64,000 nucleotides of DNA, from assembly GCA_028023455.1 (NCBI GenBank), contig JAQFVV010000021.1, forward strand, positions 6,784,853 through 6,848,852. The letters run 5' to 3'. The notes beneath the pieces were generated by a model. The model was not told where the DNA came from and did no database searches. It saw nothing but the letters and a program-made list of their open reading frames with translations. Position numbers and translations under genes: made by a program. Positions 33,374-43,519 of this stretch are shown piece after piece (position 1 is the stretch's first letter; each line of letters starts with the position of its first letter). This DNA comes from Epiperipatus broadwayi (taxonomy: Eukaryota > Onychophora > Udeonychophora > Euonychophora > Peripatidae).

Positions 33374-33985
33374 GATACATAATTGAATGCATGAGTAATT
33401 AAGTGCTGGTTATCTTTGGATAATAATTTTACTAAAAATGGTATTTAAAAAAAATGGGCTTAGTTAACATTTAGTCAGTCAATTTTAGTATTGGAAGTGA
33501 TTTTAAATTTAGTATCTCTACTATCTTGAACTCCAATTCATTACCAAGATTAATTAACATTTAGTTAGTTTACTTTCACATGGAAAAGTAATTTTAAACT
33601 TAATACCTCTATCATTCTTATTTTTAGCTCATTATCCAGTTGAATTAGCATTTAATCAATTTACTTTTATATGTAAAAATGATTTTAAATTCAGTATCTC
33701 TAAGTTTATTAAATTTCTTTTACTATTAAAGGTGATTTTAAATTTGTTGTCTCACTTATTTAATTTCTAGATTATTATTAAGATAATATGTATATTAATT
33801 TAATAATATTAATGTTTAGTGTAGAAATAACATCATCCAATGTCAAAGATATGAATTGACTTATTTTATTTCTAACCCGGTAGAAGGTCAAGATACATAA
33901 TTGACTACAAAAGTGGTTAAGCATTGGTTATCTTTGGATAACAATTTTAATAAAAACGATATTTAAAAAAAGGTAAACAATTAAG
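33370..33985 (+). repeat. Direct repeats enclosing a diverged tandem array
   Basis: A segment of about 95 bp (AAGATACATAATTGA, then GGTTATCTTTGGATAA, AAAAATGGTATTTAAAA) occurs at 33370-33455 and again at 33890-33975. Between them, 33470-33780 holds three to four units of about 110 bp, each with AACATTTAGT-AGTTTACTTT, TGATTTTAAATT-AGTATCTCT. The arrangement resembles a small element with terminal direct repeats, but no coding sequence is present. Confidence 0.55.
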
Positions 33986-35930
33986 TTAGAAAAAAAAAGA
34001 TTTATTTTTATTTACAAATTAAAATAATTGCTTGTGCATCTCTAAGATTAAAGTTGAGAATTCAAAGGTCAATATTCAAAGTTTAAATAATTAAAATCTG
34101 ATTTTTGTTTTTTTTTAAAAAAGTTTTAAGATTTATTTTATTAGTATATCAATTTATAAAAGATTTATGTTGTAATAATTATTTTTGTTATTCTGAGTAA
34201 AAAAACTAATTAAAAAAATATGATTAGAAAAATAATAGAATATGATTTATTTATTTTAATTGATGATGATTTTAATAAAATGTGAATTAAATTTTTATTG
34301 GAAACTTAGTATTCTAGCAGCATCTCTAATCTATTCTTTTTGTTTTACAATTGACATTAGCTGCACATAAAATGTTAAGTTTATTTTATTAAACAACCAA
34401 GTTGTGAACAAAAACAAGCATTATAAAATAGTCGTAATAATGCATCATAGCTATATCCACAGGGAGTGGCATTTATCTTGTATGATGTAGCTGATTTGAT
34501 TATTTATCTTTAGTCTGACATGATCAAACCTCAACTGCCATTTCTGAATTCTGCTAAACCTATTGTAAAAATTTACATTTGCATAGCGATTGTTAACTGA
34601 AAGTCTTCTCTTATAGAAGACAAAGAAATGTAATTTAAGGAAATGTGATCTGAATAAATTAAAACTTGAAGCAGCTAAAGGAATTAAAAATAATTATTTC
34701 TACTTTCTCAAGGATAATGCATAGCATCTTCTATGCTGAAACAGACTCCATAATGAAAAGCAAACAAAGGAAAAAATGTTAATCTTAACATAAAGGGGAT
34801 TTTAAACTGAAGACATTGATAAAACTTTAGTGCTTAAAAGAGTGATCACTTTAAGGATGGTAATGTTTAAATACTTATTATTTTATAATTTAATGTAACG
34901 ATGTTTTAAATATTTTATATGTCTTATTGTATATTAAATATTTTTTGTTAGTTATTAATTTGAGCTTTTGTTTCTCTTCTCGTAAGTTTTACCATTTAAA
35001 TTATAAATAAAATTTATAATAGCTAGGGAGAAAAGAGTTTATATTCTACTGAATTAGTCATAGTAGTGTTTTTAATAATTCTGATGGTGTAGTATATCCT
35101 CCTATAGATTTTTTAGTTTTGGAATGGCACTCTAGTTTGAAACCTAATATAAATTTGTAATCCATAAAAGATCTAATTTTCCTTCAGTTATTTAGGAGTG
35201 ATTACTGGTCTGAAAAGGTGACATAGTTTATAATATTTTGATTATTATAGCTATGTCTGCCCAATATTCTGATTTATGGTTGAATTAAATTTTATTTTTA
35301 CTCCTATCTTGTTTTATTTCTGTTATTTGGATTTGTTTATGAAATTTCAAAAATTATTTTAATTATTAAGCTTCATATCTATATGATTATTATAATTTGT
35401 GTTAAACTAACTTTGATAATTGCATTTGGCAAATGGCAGGACCATTACAATATCTACTTTTAAAATTGATGTTTTATTCACCTTCTGACTTTTTAAAGTG
35501 TAATAATGTACTATTAAATGTTAGATAATTCTTCCAATTCATATAGTTTTTCTTCAGTTAAACATGATATGCATCTGGCAGCTTAGGATCAGGATTTGGG
35601 AATTTTATCCAATTTCTGCTTTCAGACACTAATTGCTGCTTTTTCTGTTAGCTTTATAATTTCATAGGATTAAGGGCATACCTTAGTTTATTTATGATTG
35701 TAAATATCTAAAAAAGAACATTTATATATACAGTAACCATTCTGTTTTCAAGACAAGTTAACTGCTGTTTCAATTAGGAACTGTTAAGTAACTGAGAGGA
35801 AAGGCCATGTTGCTTTTTGGTCTTAAATTAAGACATAGAATGTACATTCATTACCAATCATCCATGTTTTTTGATCTTATAAATAAATACATAATAGTAA
35901 TGAAAATATATGAGTAAAAGTAAGAATAAT
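33986..35930. other. AT-rich stretch, nothing recognised
   Basis: No significant open frames, RNA-like motifs or repeat families were recognised. Confidence 0.4.
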
Positions 35931-35935
35931 ATTAA

Positions 35936-36140
35936 ATCATTTATGCTCTTTATTACTGTTTTACAATGCTTTTAATACAACTCACTATGACAGTTTCGAT
36001 TGCCTCAGCAATCTTCTTCAAAACTAGAACTAGAAATAAAAGTTCTGAAGAAGATTACTGGGGCAATCGAAACTGTTATAGGTGGTTGGAATAAAAGCAT
36101 TGTAAAGCAGTAATAAAGAACATAGATGATTTAATATTAT
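35936..36140. repeat. Palindromic Penelope-like tail with hammerhead-like motif
   Basis: Arms of about 90 bp, starting AAATCATTTATGCTCTTTATT and ending AATAAAGAACATAGATGATTT, mirror each other around a loop of about 25 nt. Each arm carries a -TGAAGA- box, a GATTGC/GCAATC-type stem and a GAAACTGT box (plus: 36045-36072; minus: 36021-35994). The minus copy has a perfect 6-bp stem and starts UUGAAGA; the plus copy has CUGAAGA with one stem mismatch. No helix I pairing was found. Motif order matches tails of Penelope-like elements. Confidence 0.6.
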
Positions 36141-36200
36141 ATGGATTTGGCAATGCAATAAGAAAAATAAAAGTTATAATACTTCATAAAAAAGTAAGAG

Positions 36201-36231
<31 letters not shown>

Positions 36232-36429
36232 ATTTTTAAGATTTCAACTGTGGAATGATTTTTTTTTAGCCACTAAAATCTCTGAAGAAGACTAGTGAAA
36301 GACAGAAGTAGTAACCAGTGACATGAAAATTTAAATATATGTTTGTTACTTCCAGTGACCTATCATCTCATGAATTCATAAACACCTAATCATTCAATTA
36401 TTTTACTTCATCAAAATGTAGACCTGTGT

Positions 36430-36660
36430 GGTTTGGTTCAGTGACAGAGTTTCAGATTGTGGTATAAGATCATTGAATCAATTCTAGTCAGATATTTTCA
36501 GTGCTCAAATTTCTTATAAATTTCCAACCAATAAATTCATTCAATTATTTCACCCTGTGTAATTTAGTGCATTGGTAAAGTGTTGTACTCTAGAGTAAAT
36601 TGATTCCAATTCTGCGACTTCCAGGGAATAAACATCATATGAACTCATAAGCAATAAAGC
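36430..36660 (+). mobile_element. SINE family D units, two in tandem
   Basis: GTGTGGTTTGGTTCAGTGACAGA and GTGTAATTTAGTGCATTGGTAAA are A-box-like starts about 125 bp apart. Each is followed by a B-box-like spot (TGAATCAATTC; TTGATTCCAATTC) and AACCAATAAATTCATTC or AGCAATAAAGCATT ends. Same scheme as 4430-5260. Confidence 0.5.
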
Positions 36661-36664
36661 ATTA

Positions 36665-36814
36665 GAGGCGATTTAATCTCAGACTTTTAACTCCTTTAGT
36701 CATCTACTCCATCTTATACAATTGATACACATGACCACATATATGTAAAAAAGATAAATGATCTCCAATATACATATTTTGTGATGAACCAGAATTCATC
36801 AGTTGGTCTGGATA

Positions 36815-36815
<1 letters not shown>
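36665..36815 (-). mobile_element. SINE family B copy, minus strand
   Basis: On minus: ACCAA, CTGATGA (36802-36796), a decayed stem, AAAA, then TTGGA, followed by the tRNA-like part GTGTATCAATTGTATAAGATGG and a decayed B box. The first core box and helix I are kept; helix II and the GAAA box are not. Its 5' flank abuts the (AT)n next to the Penelope-like copy. Confidence 0.55.
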
Positions 36816-36858
<43 letters not shown>

Positions 36859-36887
36859 CAAACAGTATATATATTTTGGTCTGGATA

Positions 36888-36926
<39 letters not shown>
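36816..36926. repeat. Duplicated (AT)n junction segment
   Basis: The segment TTGGTCTGGATACCAT-(AT)n-ATAATTCAAACA occurs twice back to back (about 36803-36865 and 36875-36936). It joins a SINE B edge to the Penelope-like 3' end, so the junction itself was duplicated after insertion. Confidence 0.7.
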
Positions 36927-36931
<5 letters not shown>

Positions 36932-36989
36932 CAAACAAATATATTTAATAGTATTCAAAATTAAATAATATATTCTTTACCAGAAGTAC

Positions 36990-37020
36990 TTTCAATTGTT
37001 TCACTGACAATCTTTATCAA
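36990..37020 (-). ncRNA. Degenerate hammerhead-like motif, Penelope copy 1
   Basis: On minus: CAG, TTGATAA (37020-37014), ATTGT/ACAAT stem, GAAA (36993-36990), then GTACTT and CTGG. The boxes differ from consensus as at 20724-20760. A 3-bp helix I (CAG/CUG) and the self-complementary AGUACU segment are compatible with a weak dimeric hammerhead. Confidence 0.45.
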
Positions 37021-37076
37021 CTGTTAATACAAACGTACAAAAAATAAAAACTTGCATTACCCATCATTCAATCTAT

Positions 37077-38190
37077 TCAAATTTCCCACAATTCTATTGT
37101 CTTTATATTAGCCAATTGTTTATTCATTAAACCACCTCTATTCCTAGATATCATCATTGCCTCTTTAATTTTACGTTTTTCACTACACCTTTCAATTTGA
37201 ATAATTTTTATATCTCTATTATTAAATTTAAAACCATAATTACATGTTTTATTATGATCAAATATAATTGATGGAGTATTCATATTTACTGAAGATATAT
37301 TTTCTTTCTGTACACATTTATATAATGTCTTATGATCATTATATCGTTTTTGTAATGTACATTTGGATTCCCCTATATATTTTATTCCACAACCACATTC
37401 CAACATATATATATATATAACAGAACTTAATTCAAACTTAGAAATCTTGGCTTTGGAGTTATTTATCATATCATTTATATTATTTGAAGAGAAAAAAGAA
37501 ATTCTACACAAACCACTAAAAAGTTTATAAATTAATTTAGCTTGTTGATTAGATATAAAAGGAATAGAAATCCATTTATCACTTTTTAATTTACTTAATA
37601 TTTTCTTATTATTACTCTTATTTTGATTATATTTTGTAATTGTATTATAAATAATATTCCTTCCATAACCAACATTCAACATATCAGTAATATATACATT
37701 AATATTTTCAATTTTATCACTAACAAATTTGCACAAATAATCATTTCTAAATAAAAATGACTTCAAACTAGCTAATTTATGACTCATATGAACTTTAGAA
37801 TTATATGGAATATAACCCCTAATTTCCACAGGCTTTAAAATCATATTATAATCAAACACATTATTATTTCTTTTAATAAATATATCTAAAAACTTTATAG
37901 AATCTTCCTTCTCTTCATTTAACACCCATTTTACATTATTAATCATATTTAACTCATTAAACAAATTAACTATTATTTCATTATGTGCACATATAAATAC
38001 ATCATCAACATATCTACAATATACTTTAATTCCTTTATATTTTATCTGAGACAATATCTTAACCTCATAATTAGAAATAAAAAAATTACAAAGCTGTGAT
38101 ACCACCGGAAGACCCATTGGCCAACCAAAATTCATTTTATAAAAGCAATCATTAAACCTAACATATATATTATCATTCACAATACTAATT
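37077..38190 (-). pseudogene. Penelope-like RT plus GIY-YIG protein, N-truncated
   Basis: The open frame is 399 codons from 38276, but about the first 29 residues are antisense of copy 2; genuine sequence starts near SIVNDNIYVRF. NFGWPMGLPVVSQLCNF is followed by YCRYVDDVFI, the RT catalytic box with two Asp (residues 91-92). A linker leads to VIYIYMLECGCGIKYIGES and LQKRYNDH (GIY-YIG core with the helix Arg and His), an FDHNKTCNYGFKF segment, then KIKEAMMISRNRGGLMNK with the likely catalytic Glu. No internal stop interrupts the retained part. The N-terminal RT fingers are missing, so it cannot transpose itself. Confidence 0.88.
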
Positions 38191-38204
38191 ATGAGGTTAA
38201 GATA

Positions 38205-39181
38205 TTGTCTCAGATAAAATATAAAGGAATTAAAGTATATTGTAGATATGTTGATGATGTATTTATATGTGCACATAATGAAATAATAGTTAATTTGTTT
38301 AATGAGTTCAATATGATTAATAATGTAAAATGGGTGTTAAATGAAGAGAAGGAAGATTGTATAAAGTTTTTAGATATATTTATTAAAAGAAATAATAATG
38401 TGTTTGATTATAATATGATTTTAAAGCCTGTGGAAATTAGGGGTTATATTCCATATAATTCTAAAGTTCATATGAGTCATAAATTAGCTAGTTTGAAGTC
38501 ATTTTTATTTAGAAATGATTATTTGTGCAAATTTGTTAGTGATAAAATTGAAAATATTAATGTATATATTACTGATATGTTGAATGTTGTTTATGGAAGG
38601 AATATTATTTATAATACAATTACAAAATATAATCAAAATAATAATAATAATAAGAAAATATTAAGTAAATTAAAAAGTGATAAATGGATTTCTATTCCTT
38701 TTATATCTAATCAACAAGCTAAATTAATTAATAAACTTTTTAGTGGTTTGTGTAGAATTTTTTTTTTTCTCTTCAAATAATATAAATGATATGATAAATA
38801 ACTCCAAAGCCAAGATTTCTAAGTTTGAATTAAGTTCTGTTATATATATATATGTTGGAATGTGGTTGTGGAATAAAATATATAGGGGAATCCAAATGTA
38901 CATTACAAAAACGATATAATGATCATAAGACATTATATAAACGTGTACAGAAAGAAAATATATCTTCAGTAAATATTAATACTCCATCAATTATATTTGA
39001 TCATAATAAAACATGTAATTATGGTTTTAAATTTAATAATAGAGATATAAAAATTATTCAAATTGAAAGGTGTAGTGAAAAACGTAAAATTAAAGAGGCA
39101 ATGATGATATCTAAGAATAGAGGTGGTTTAATGAATAAACAATTGGCTAATATAAAGACAACAGAATTGTGGGAAATTTGA
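38205..39181 (+). pseudogene. Penelope-like RT/GIY-YIG fragment with frameshift
   Basis: The first part (38205-38780) carries YCRYVDDVFI and matches copy 1 residue by residue with few changes. A frameshift in a poly-T run (about 38758-38768) ends it. A second shift accompanies length change of a (TA)n inside the linker. The nuclease part resumes at 38852-39181 in another frame (MLECGCGIKYIGES to LWEI). So copy 2 is broken where copy 1 is intact. Confidence 0.85.
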
Positions 39182-39237
39182 ATAGATTGAATGATGGGTA
39201 ATGCAAGTTTTTATTTTTTGTACATTTGTATTAACAG

Positions 39238-39275
39238 TTGATAAAGATTGTCAGTGAAACAATTGAAAGTACTTC
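39238..39275 (+). ncRNA. Degenerate hammerhead-like motif, Penelope copy 2
   Basis: Same as in copy 1: TTGATAA (39238-39244), ATTGT (39247-39251) pairing ACAAT (39259-39263), GAAA (39265-39268), GTACTT, CTGG. It is unchanged between the two copies. Confidence 0.45.
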
Positions 39276-39394
39276 TGGTAAAGAATATATTATTTACTTT
39301 TGAATACTGTGTTAAATATATTTGTTTGAATTATTATTATATAATTTAAAAATACAGACATTTAATGGTTGTAGTTATTTATATATATATATAT

Positions 39395-39790
39395 AAAATC
39401 AGTACTGAGCAAAATACGTATATTAGGTTTTTTTTCCACATGTATATGGTTATGTGTATCAGTTGTATAAGATGGAGTGGACGACTGAAGGGAGCTTGAA
39501 AGTCTGAGTTCAAATCTCCTCTAATTATAAGTAACTTATTTTTGTAAATGCTGCAGAATGTACGAAAATTTTCCAAAATTTGCAATAAATTTATCATGGC
39601 CAAATCCTTCAACTAACGTCTCTTTAAAAAGACTATAGCGTCTGCCTACACTTGGAATTTCCTATTAGAAAGTTGTGAGCAAAAAGCATTTCATGATGAT
39701 TTTTTTATACAATGCCATTACTTATTATATACATTACTGGGTCGTGTGAAAGTCTGAGTTCGAATCCCGCATACATTACATATATAAATG
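39395..39790 (+). mobile_element. SINE family B, two partial copies
   Basis: The first (39395-39535) starts inside the hammerhead-like region (ACTGAGCAAAATACGTATATT) and keeps a good tRNA-like part: A box TGTATCAGTTGTATAAG, B box TGAGTTCAAATC. The second (about 39738-39790) is only the B-box side, GTGTGAAAGTCTGAGTTCGAATCCCGC, followed by the family B 3' part. Confidence 0.6.
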
Positions 39791-40179
39791 CAGGTTTAAG
39801 CATGTGTAATGTATTAATTACTGCAGGTAATATATTGTGTTAGGGAGAATTCTTTTTAAAACAATTTTTTTTATAACGTTATTATAAATCTATCACAAAA
39901 TTAAAAAGTAAGAAAAAAACTAATCCTAAATTATTTGATCGCTTTCTTTTTAAAACAAACTAAAACTTATGTATATTGTAATAATAAAGGCCAAATTTAG
40001 TTTGAACCTTGATGGTATATTTCGTTAAATAAAATTGCCTTATTGATTAGAATTTTGATTGATTTATTGTAAAACAATTTCAATTTTCAAATTTCAGAAA
40101 AGATTTGTCTAAAATTGATATTGATCATATTATTTTAAGACGAAAAATAAAATCATTTTTTTCATTACATACACACACA

Positions 40180-40390
40180 CACACACCTTAAAATAAACTG
40201 AGCACTGATTGTATATATGTGTGGGAGATGATGATCTGGACCAACTTATGAGAGCTGGTTTGGCATGAAATACTTATATTTGAGATCATTTTTCTTTTTT
40301 ACACGTATGTGTTCATGTGTATTGGTTGTATAAGAAAGATTGCATAACTGTAGGGACTTGAAAATCTGTGTTCAAGTCCTTCTAATTACA
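40180..40390 (+). mobile_element. SINE family B copy
   Basis: GCACTGATTGTATATATGTG, then GATGATCTGGACCAA, a mutated core CTTATGA (40245-40251), GAGCT-GGTTT-GGCAT, GAAA (40267-40270), TACTTATA, then the tRNA-like part with TGTATTGGTTGTATAAG and TGTGTTCAAGTCC. The first core box has lost its G. Confidence 0.6.
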
Positions 40391-40769
40391 TTAAGTTTAG
40401 TATAGAAAATATATTAATATTTGAATATTACATAGTCCGTCTGTATTCTGCCCAGCCCTCCTCTGTATATGAGTGACTTAAGGACAACATGAATACTACA
40501 ATAATACTGACATCAACAAGGGCTTTGAAGGTTCTATTATCGGATTTTAATATATATATATATATTGAATTAATCGATCATAATTCCATTTAAATATCAC
40601 GATTTATTTACTATAAGTATATGTTATAATTTATGATATATATATATAGTAGAGTCATCTATAGTTAAAATAATTTATGAACACAGACTTTCACACGACC
40701 CACAGCTCACCACTCTATCTCATAACACTGATACACTTGAACACATATATGTTGAAAAGATAAATAATC

Positions 40770-40813
40770 ACCAATATCCGTATTTCATGCTAAACCAGCA
40801 ATCATAAATTGGT
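40770..40813 (-). ncRNA. Hammerhead-like motif, inverted family B copy
   Basis: On minus: ACCAA, TTTATGA in place of CTGATGA, the UUGCU/AGCAU stem, GAAA, UACGGAUA, UUGGU. All paired parts are intact and only the first core box is mutated, so this copy should be inactive. Confidence 0.5.
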
Positions 40814-41416
40814 CCAGATTATCATCTCTGCACATATATGCAATAAGTGCTCAAATATATATTAAGATAGGAACCTTCCTACTTTAATGGATAGGCTTCA
40901 ATCCACTCTACACCCCAACTCTTCAACTGTCCATCTAATTGAAAATCTGATGATGGCACACTCAAAGACCACCCTAAGGCCAAGATTCTTATCACACCCA
41001 TTTTGACCTAAAGTCAATCTGACCCCTCATGTACAGGACATAATCCATTTAATACATATACAAGGGATGGGCAGACATCTCCAACTATGTAATAACTGAA
41101 ATACAAGCTAATTATATACCTGTACCAATATATGTAATATATAGAGTATATGAGCACAGACTTTCACACGACTCACAGCTCATCACTCTATCTCATATCA
41201 CTGACACACTTGAACACATATATTTTTGAAAAGATAAATAATCATCAATATACGTATTTCATGCTAAACCAGCAATCATCAGATTTTCAATTGGATGGAC
41301 AGTTGAAGAGTTGGAGTGAGGAGTGGATTGAAGCCTGTCCATTAAAGTATGAAAATTGGCTATCTTAATATATATCTGGACACTTATTGCATATATGTGC
41401 AGAGATGATAATCTGG

Positions 41417-41460
41417 ACCAACTGATGATTGCTGGTTTAGCATGAAATACGCATATTGGT
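41417..41460 (+). ncRNA. Hammerhead ribozyme candidate in SINE family B
   Basis: In order: ACCAA (41417-41421), CUGAUGA (41422-41428), UUGCU, loop GGUUU, AGCAU (41439-41443), GAAA (41444-41447), U-ACGC-AU, A (41455), UUGGU (41456-41460). Helix I pairs ACCAA with UUGGU (5 bp). Helix II pairs UGCU with AGCA; its closing pair is U-U here, but sister copies have G, giving G-U. Helix III is A-U, U-A with loop ACGC. UA is a legal cleavage dinucleotide. About 25 bp downstream begins the tRNA-like pol III promoter, an unusual order. Confidence 0.65.
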
Positions 41461-42247
41461 GATTACTTATCTTTTCAACATATATGTGTTCAAGTGTATC
41501 AGTGATATGAGATAGAGTGGTGAGCTGTGGGTCGTGTAAAAGTCTGTGCTCATATATCCTATATATTATATATATTGGTAGAAGTATATAATTAGCCTGT
41601 ATTTCAGTTAAAATAATTTAGTAATACTTTATTATTTATTTACGACTGCTTAGCAACGGCAACACTAAGAATATTTAAAACAAGTATAAATAAGAAAATT
41701 TAAACTGAGATATAATTGATACTCCAAATTAAACGGTTTAGATTTAAACTCTAAGGGCAGAATGCAATTATTCCTTTTAACTCATTTTAAACATTCAAAA
41801 ACAATAATTTAACATGCAGTATAAAATCTAATTGCATAATGCTATCTGAAAAAATATGCAAAGAACTATGTATATATACAAAAAATATACAAATAATTTT
41901 GTATATTTCTCCATATAGTATGATATAGTTGGATTTTCTATATGTATATAGTAAGAAATATATAAATATGTTAATTAGAAGATTTGGTACTTTTGTAGAA
42001 ACTGTACAATGTTAGTTTAAAGAACAGTGTTTGTTTTAATTATCCATTTACACGGGAGTCAAAAAAATCATGAAAACAATATGGCGGACTACAAGCTATC
42101 ATATTTAATGTTATTTTTTTAATCCATTCTTAAAAAAATAATACACAGAACTATAAAAGTTTATAATTAAAGGAAATTTAATAGCAAATGAAAAAGCTGG
42201 TCAAAGACAGTATAGAGAAGATGTGTTACAAATGCAGGTTATTCATG

Positions 42248-42399
42248 TCAGTGGGCAGAAATCCTTAATAGCTGCATCATCACCATAAATGCGTCTTCAT
42301 CTTTATGCAGTTGGCACACCATACATTCTTCTAAATAGGAATCGATGTGTTGTTTCGCAGTTCCATTGTGCTTTTTATTTATTCTGTCATTGTAAGATT
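42248..42399 (-). other. Possible terminal exon, unidentified
   Basis: On minus, an acceptor-like AAAATTTAG ends at 42400, then 50 codons without stop and with mixed residue use: SYNDRINKKHNGTAKQHID, then SYLEECMVCQLHKDEDAF and MVMMQLLRISAH, closing with TGA (42250-42248). The stretch is GC-richer than its surroundings. A CMVC pair could be half a metal site. No partner exon was identified. It could belong to a host gene lying at higher coordinates beyond the fold-back element, or to an unknown transposon. Confidence 0.3.
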
Positions 42400-42995
42400 C
42401 TAAATTTTAATCATTTCCACAAAAAACAAAGTAAAAGCTCAAAATAATATTAAACTAAATGTAATAAAATGCCAAATAATGACAGTATTCTCAATGTGTT
42501 TACTTTCATATGCTATCATATATATATATATATATATTGTAACGAACACAGACGTTTGTTACATTGTTTTTTTTATTTATTTATTAAACATGAAAGTAAA
42601 TTAAAAAGTTCGCATTTAAAAATTTTCTTTTAGAATTAAAAATTGAAATTAAATATCATCTTAAACTTGTATATATTAAATCGCACAGATATAAAAAATT
42701 ATTAAAATAAAACTGTATTAAAAATAGAAAAGGTATTTTAAAAACAAAAACTTAAAAAGATTTAGAGATAAAAATATATATTTGATTTGGAAAACAGATT
42801 AATTAATCAGAAATGGAAATGATTGTTAATTAGTTAAATGTAAACCAGCCTTGGGCATTTAAATGTAAAAACATCAGTCAGATAGGAAAACAATAGAAAC
42901 TTTTAGCAAATGAAATAAATCCATTGGGAAATCGGACCTCAACAAAAAGGATCATCGCATCGATGACGTAATGTAAATGCAATCCTTCAAATGAA

Positions 42996-43004
42996 TATAA
43001 AAGG
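42996..43004 (+). promoter_or_regulatory. TATA-box-type promoter, left arm, reading inward
   Basis: TATAAAAGG follows a GATGACGTAATG segment about 30 bp upstream (CRE-like) and precedes a moderately GC-rich stretch. It is the clearest pol II core promoter in the window. Start site not determined. Confidence 0.5.
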
Positions 43005-43412
43005 ACAAGGTTGAAAATTATTAGTGATTGGTTATTATGATTATTACGATGTGACAGATAGATGTTAGTGCGGAGGTGCGGGAGAAAAGATTGAAGGACG
43101 CACGTTCAATCCCTTCAGTTTTGCTAGTAAAGAAAGAGAAATGAACTATCGTTTTTCTACATTGAGGACCAGTTAAAACAAAAATCTCCGGATGGATAAA
43201 TAAATCGGCCTTCAGAATATTAACCTCTTTAGGACAGCGTGGGAATTTACATTCATGGCAAGCAACAGATAAAGTTGGACGTTTTAAAAATCGTAAGAAC
43301 TTTATATTCACTTGAAACAATAAGAACTCTAAATTTTAAAACTTTTTAGTAAATAATGCAATATTATCCTATCTGACCAACTTAATTTATTAATAATGTT
43401 ATTTGATGTATT

Positions 43413-43519
<107 letters not shown>

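Larger units (their letters stand above)
36927..38190 (-). mobile_element. Penelope-like element copy 1, 5'-truncated
   Basis: Minus-strand copy with C-terminal RT, GIY-YIG nuclease (ORF to 37077) and a 3' region of about 150 bp ending at (AT)n. It meets copy 2 head to head at 38187-38190, where both share AATT. It keeps about 120 more bases of RT than copy 2. A degenerate hammerhead-like motif lies at 37020-36990. Confidence 0.85.
38187..39334 (+). mobile_element. Penelope-like element copy 2, 5'-truncated
   Basis: Plus-strand copy, nearly identical to copy 1 over the shared RT, nuclease and 3' regions, and starting within the RT at AATTATGAGG. It ends by the same TTGTTTGAATT sequence beside AT-rich DNA. 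The head-to-head join with 4-nt microhomology fits the inverted partial dimers known for Penelope-like elements. Confidence 0.85.
40655..41625. mobile_element. SINE family B cluster, inverted copies
   Basis: Copy minus 40655-40965, copy minus 41085-41290 and copy plus 41275-41625. The first and third are inverted copies over about 300 bp, sharing the upstream segment (GACAGTTGAAGAGTTGG ... ATTGAAGCCTGTCCATT), GATAATCTGGACCAA, the hammerhead core, GTGATTACTTATCTTTTCAAC, and the tRNA-like part (GTGTATCAGTGATATGAGATAG ... GTGTAAAAGTCTGTGCTC). The middle copy joins this pair exactly at its CTGATGA box. After the tRNA-like part comes a TATATATTGGTA...AGCCTGTATTTCAG tail. Confidence 0.75.

Noticed and set aside
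34805-34830. CTGAAGA near 34807, and CTGATGA near 33247 and 40934, as ribozyme cores
   Set aside because: No GAAA box follows a stem at the required distance.
36282-36300. CTGAAGA...GAAA spot as another hammerhead
   Set aside because: The 8 bases between the boxes cannot form a stem with a loop, and no helix I partner is present.
42081-42125. ATGGCGGACTACAAG as a gene start
   Set aside because: The frame closes after 13 codons and no donor site follows convincingly.
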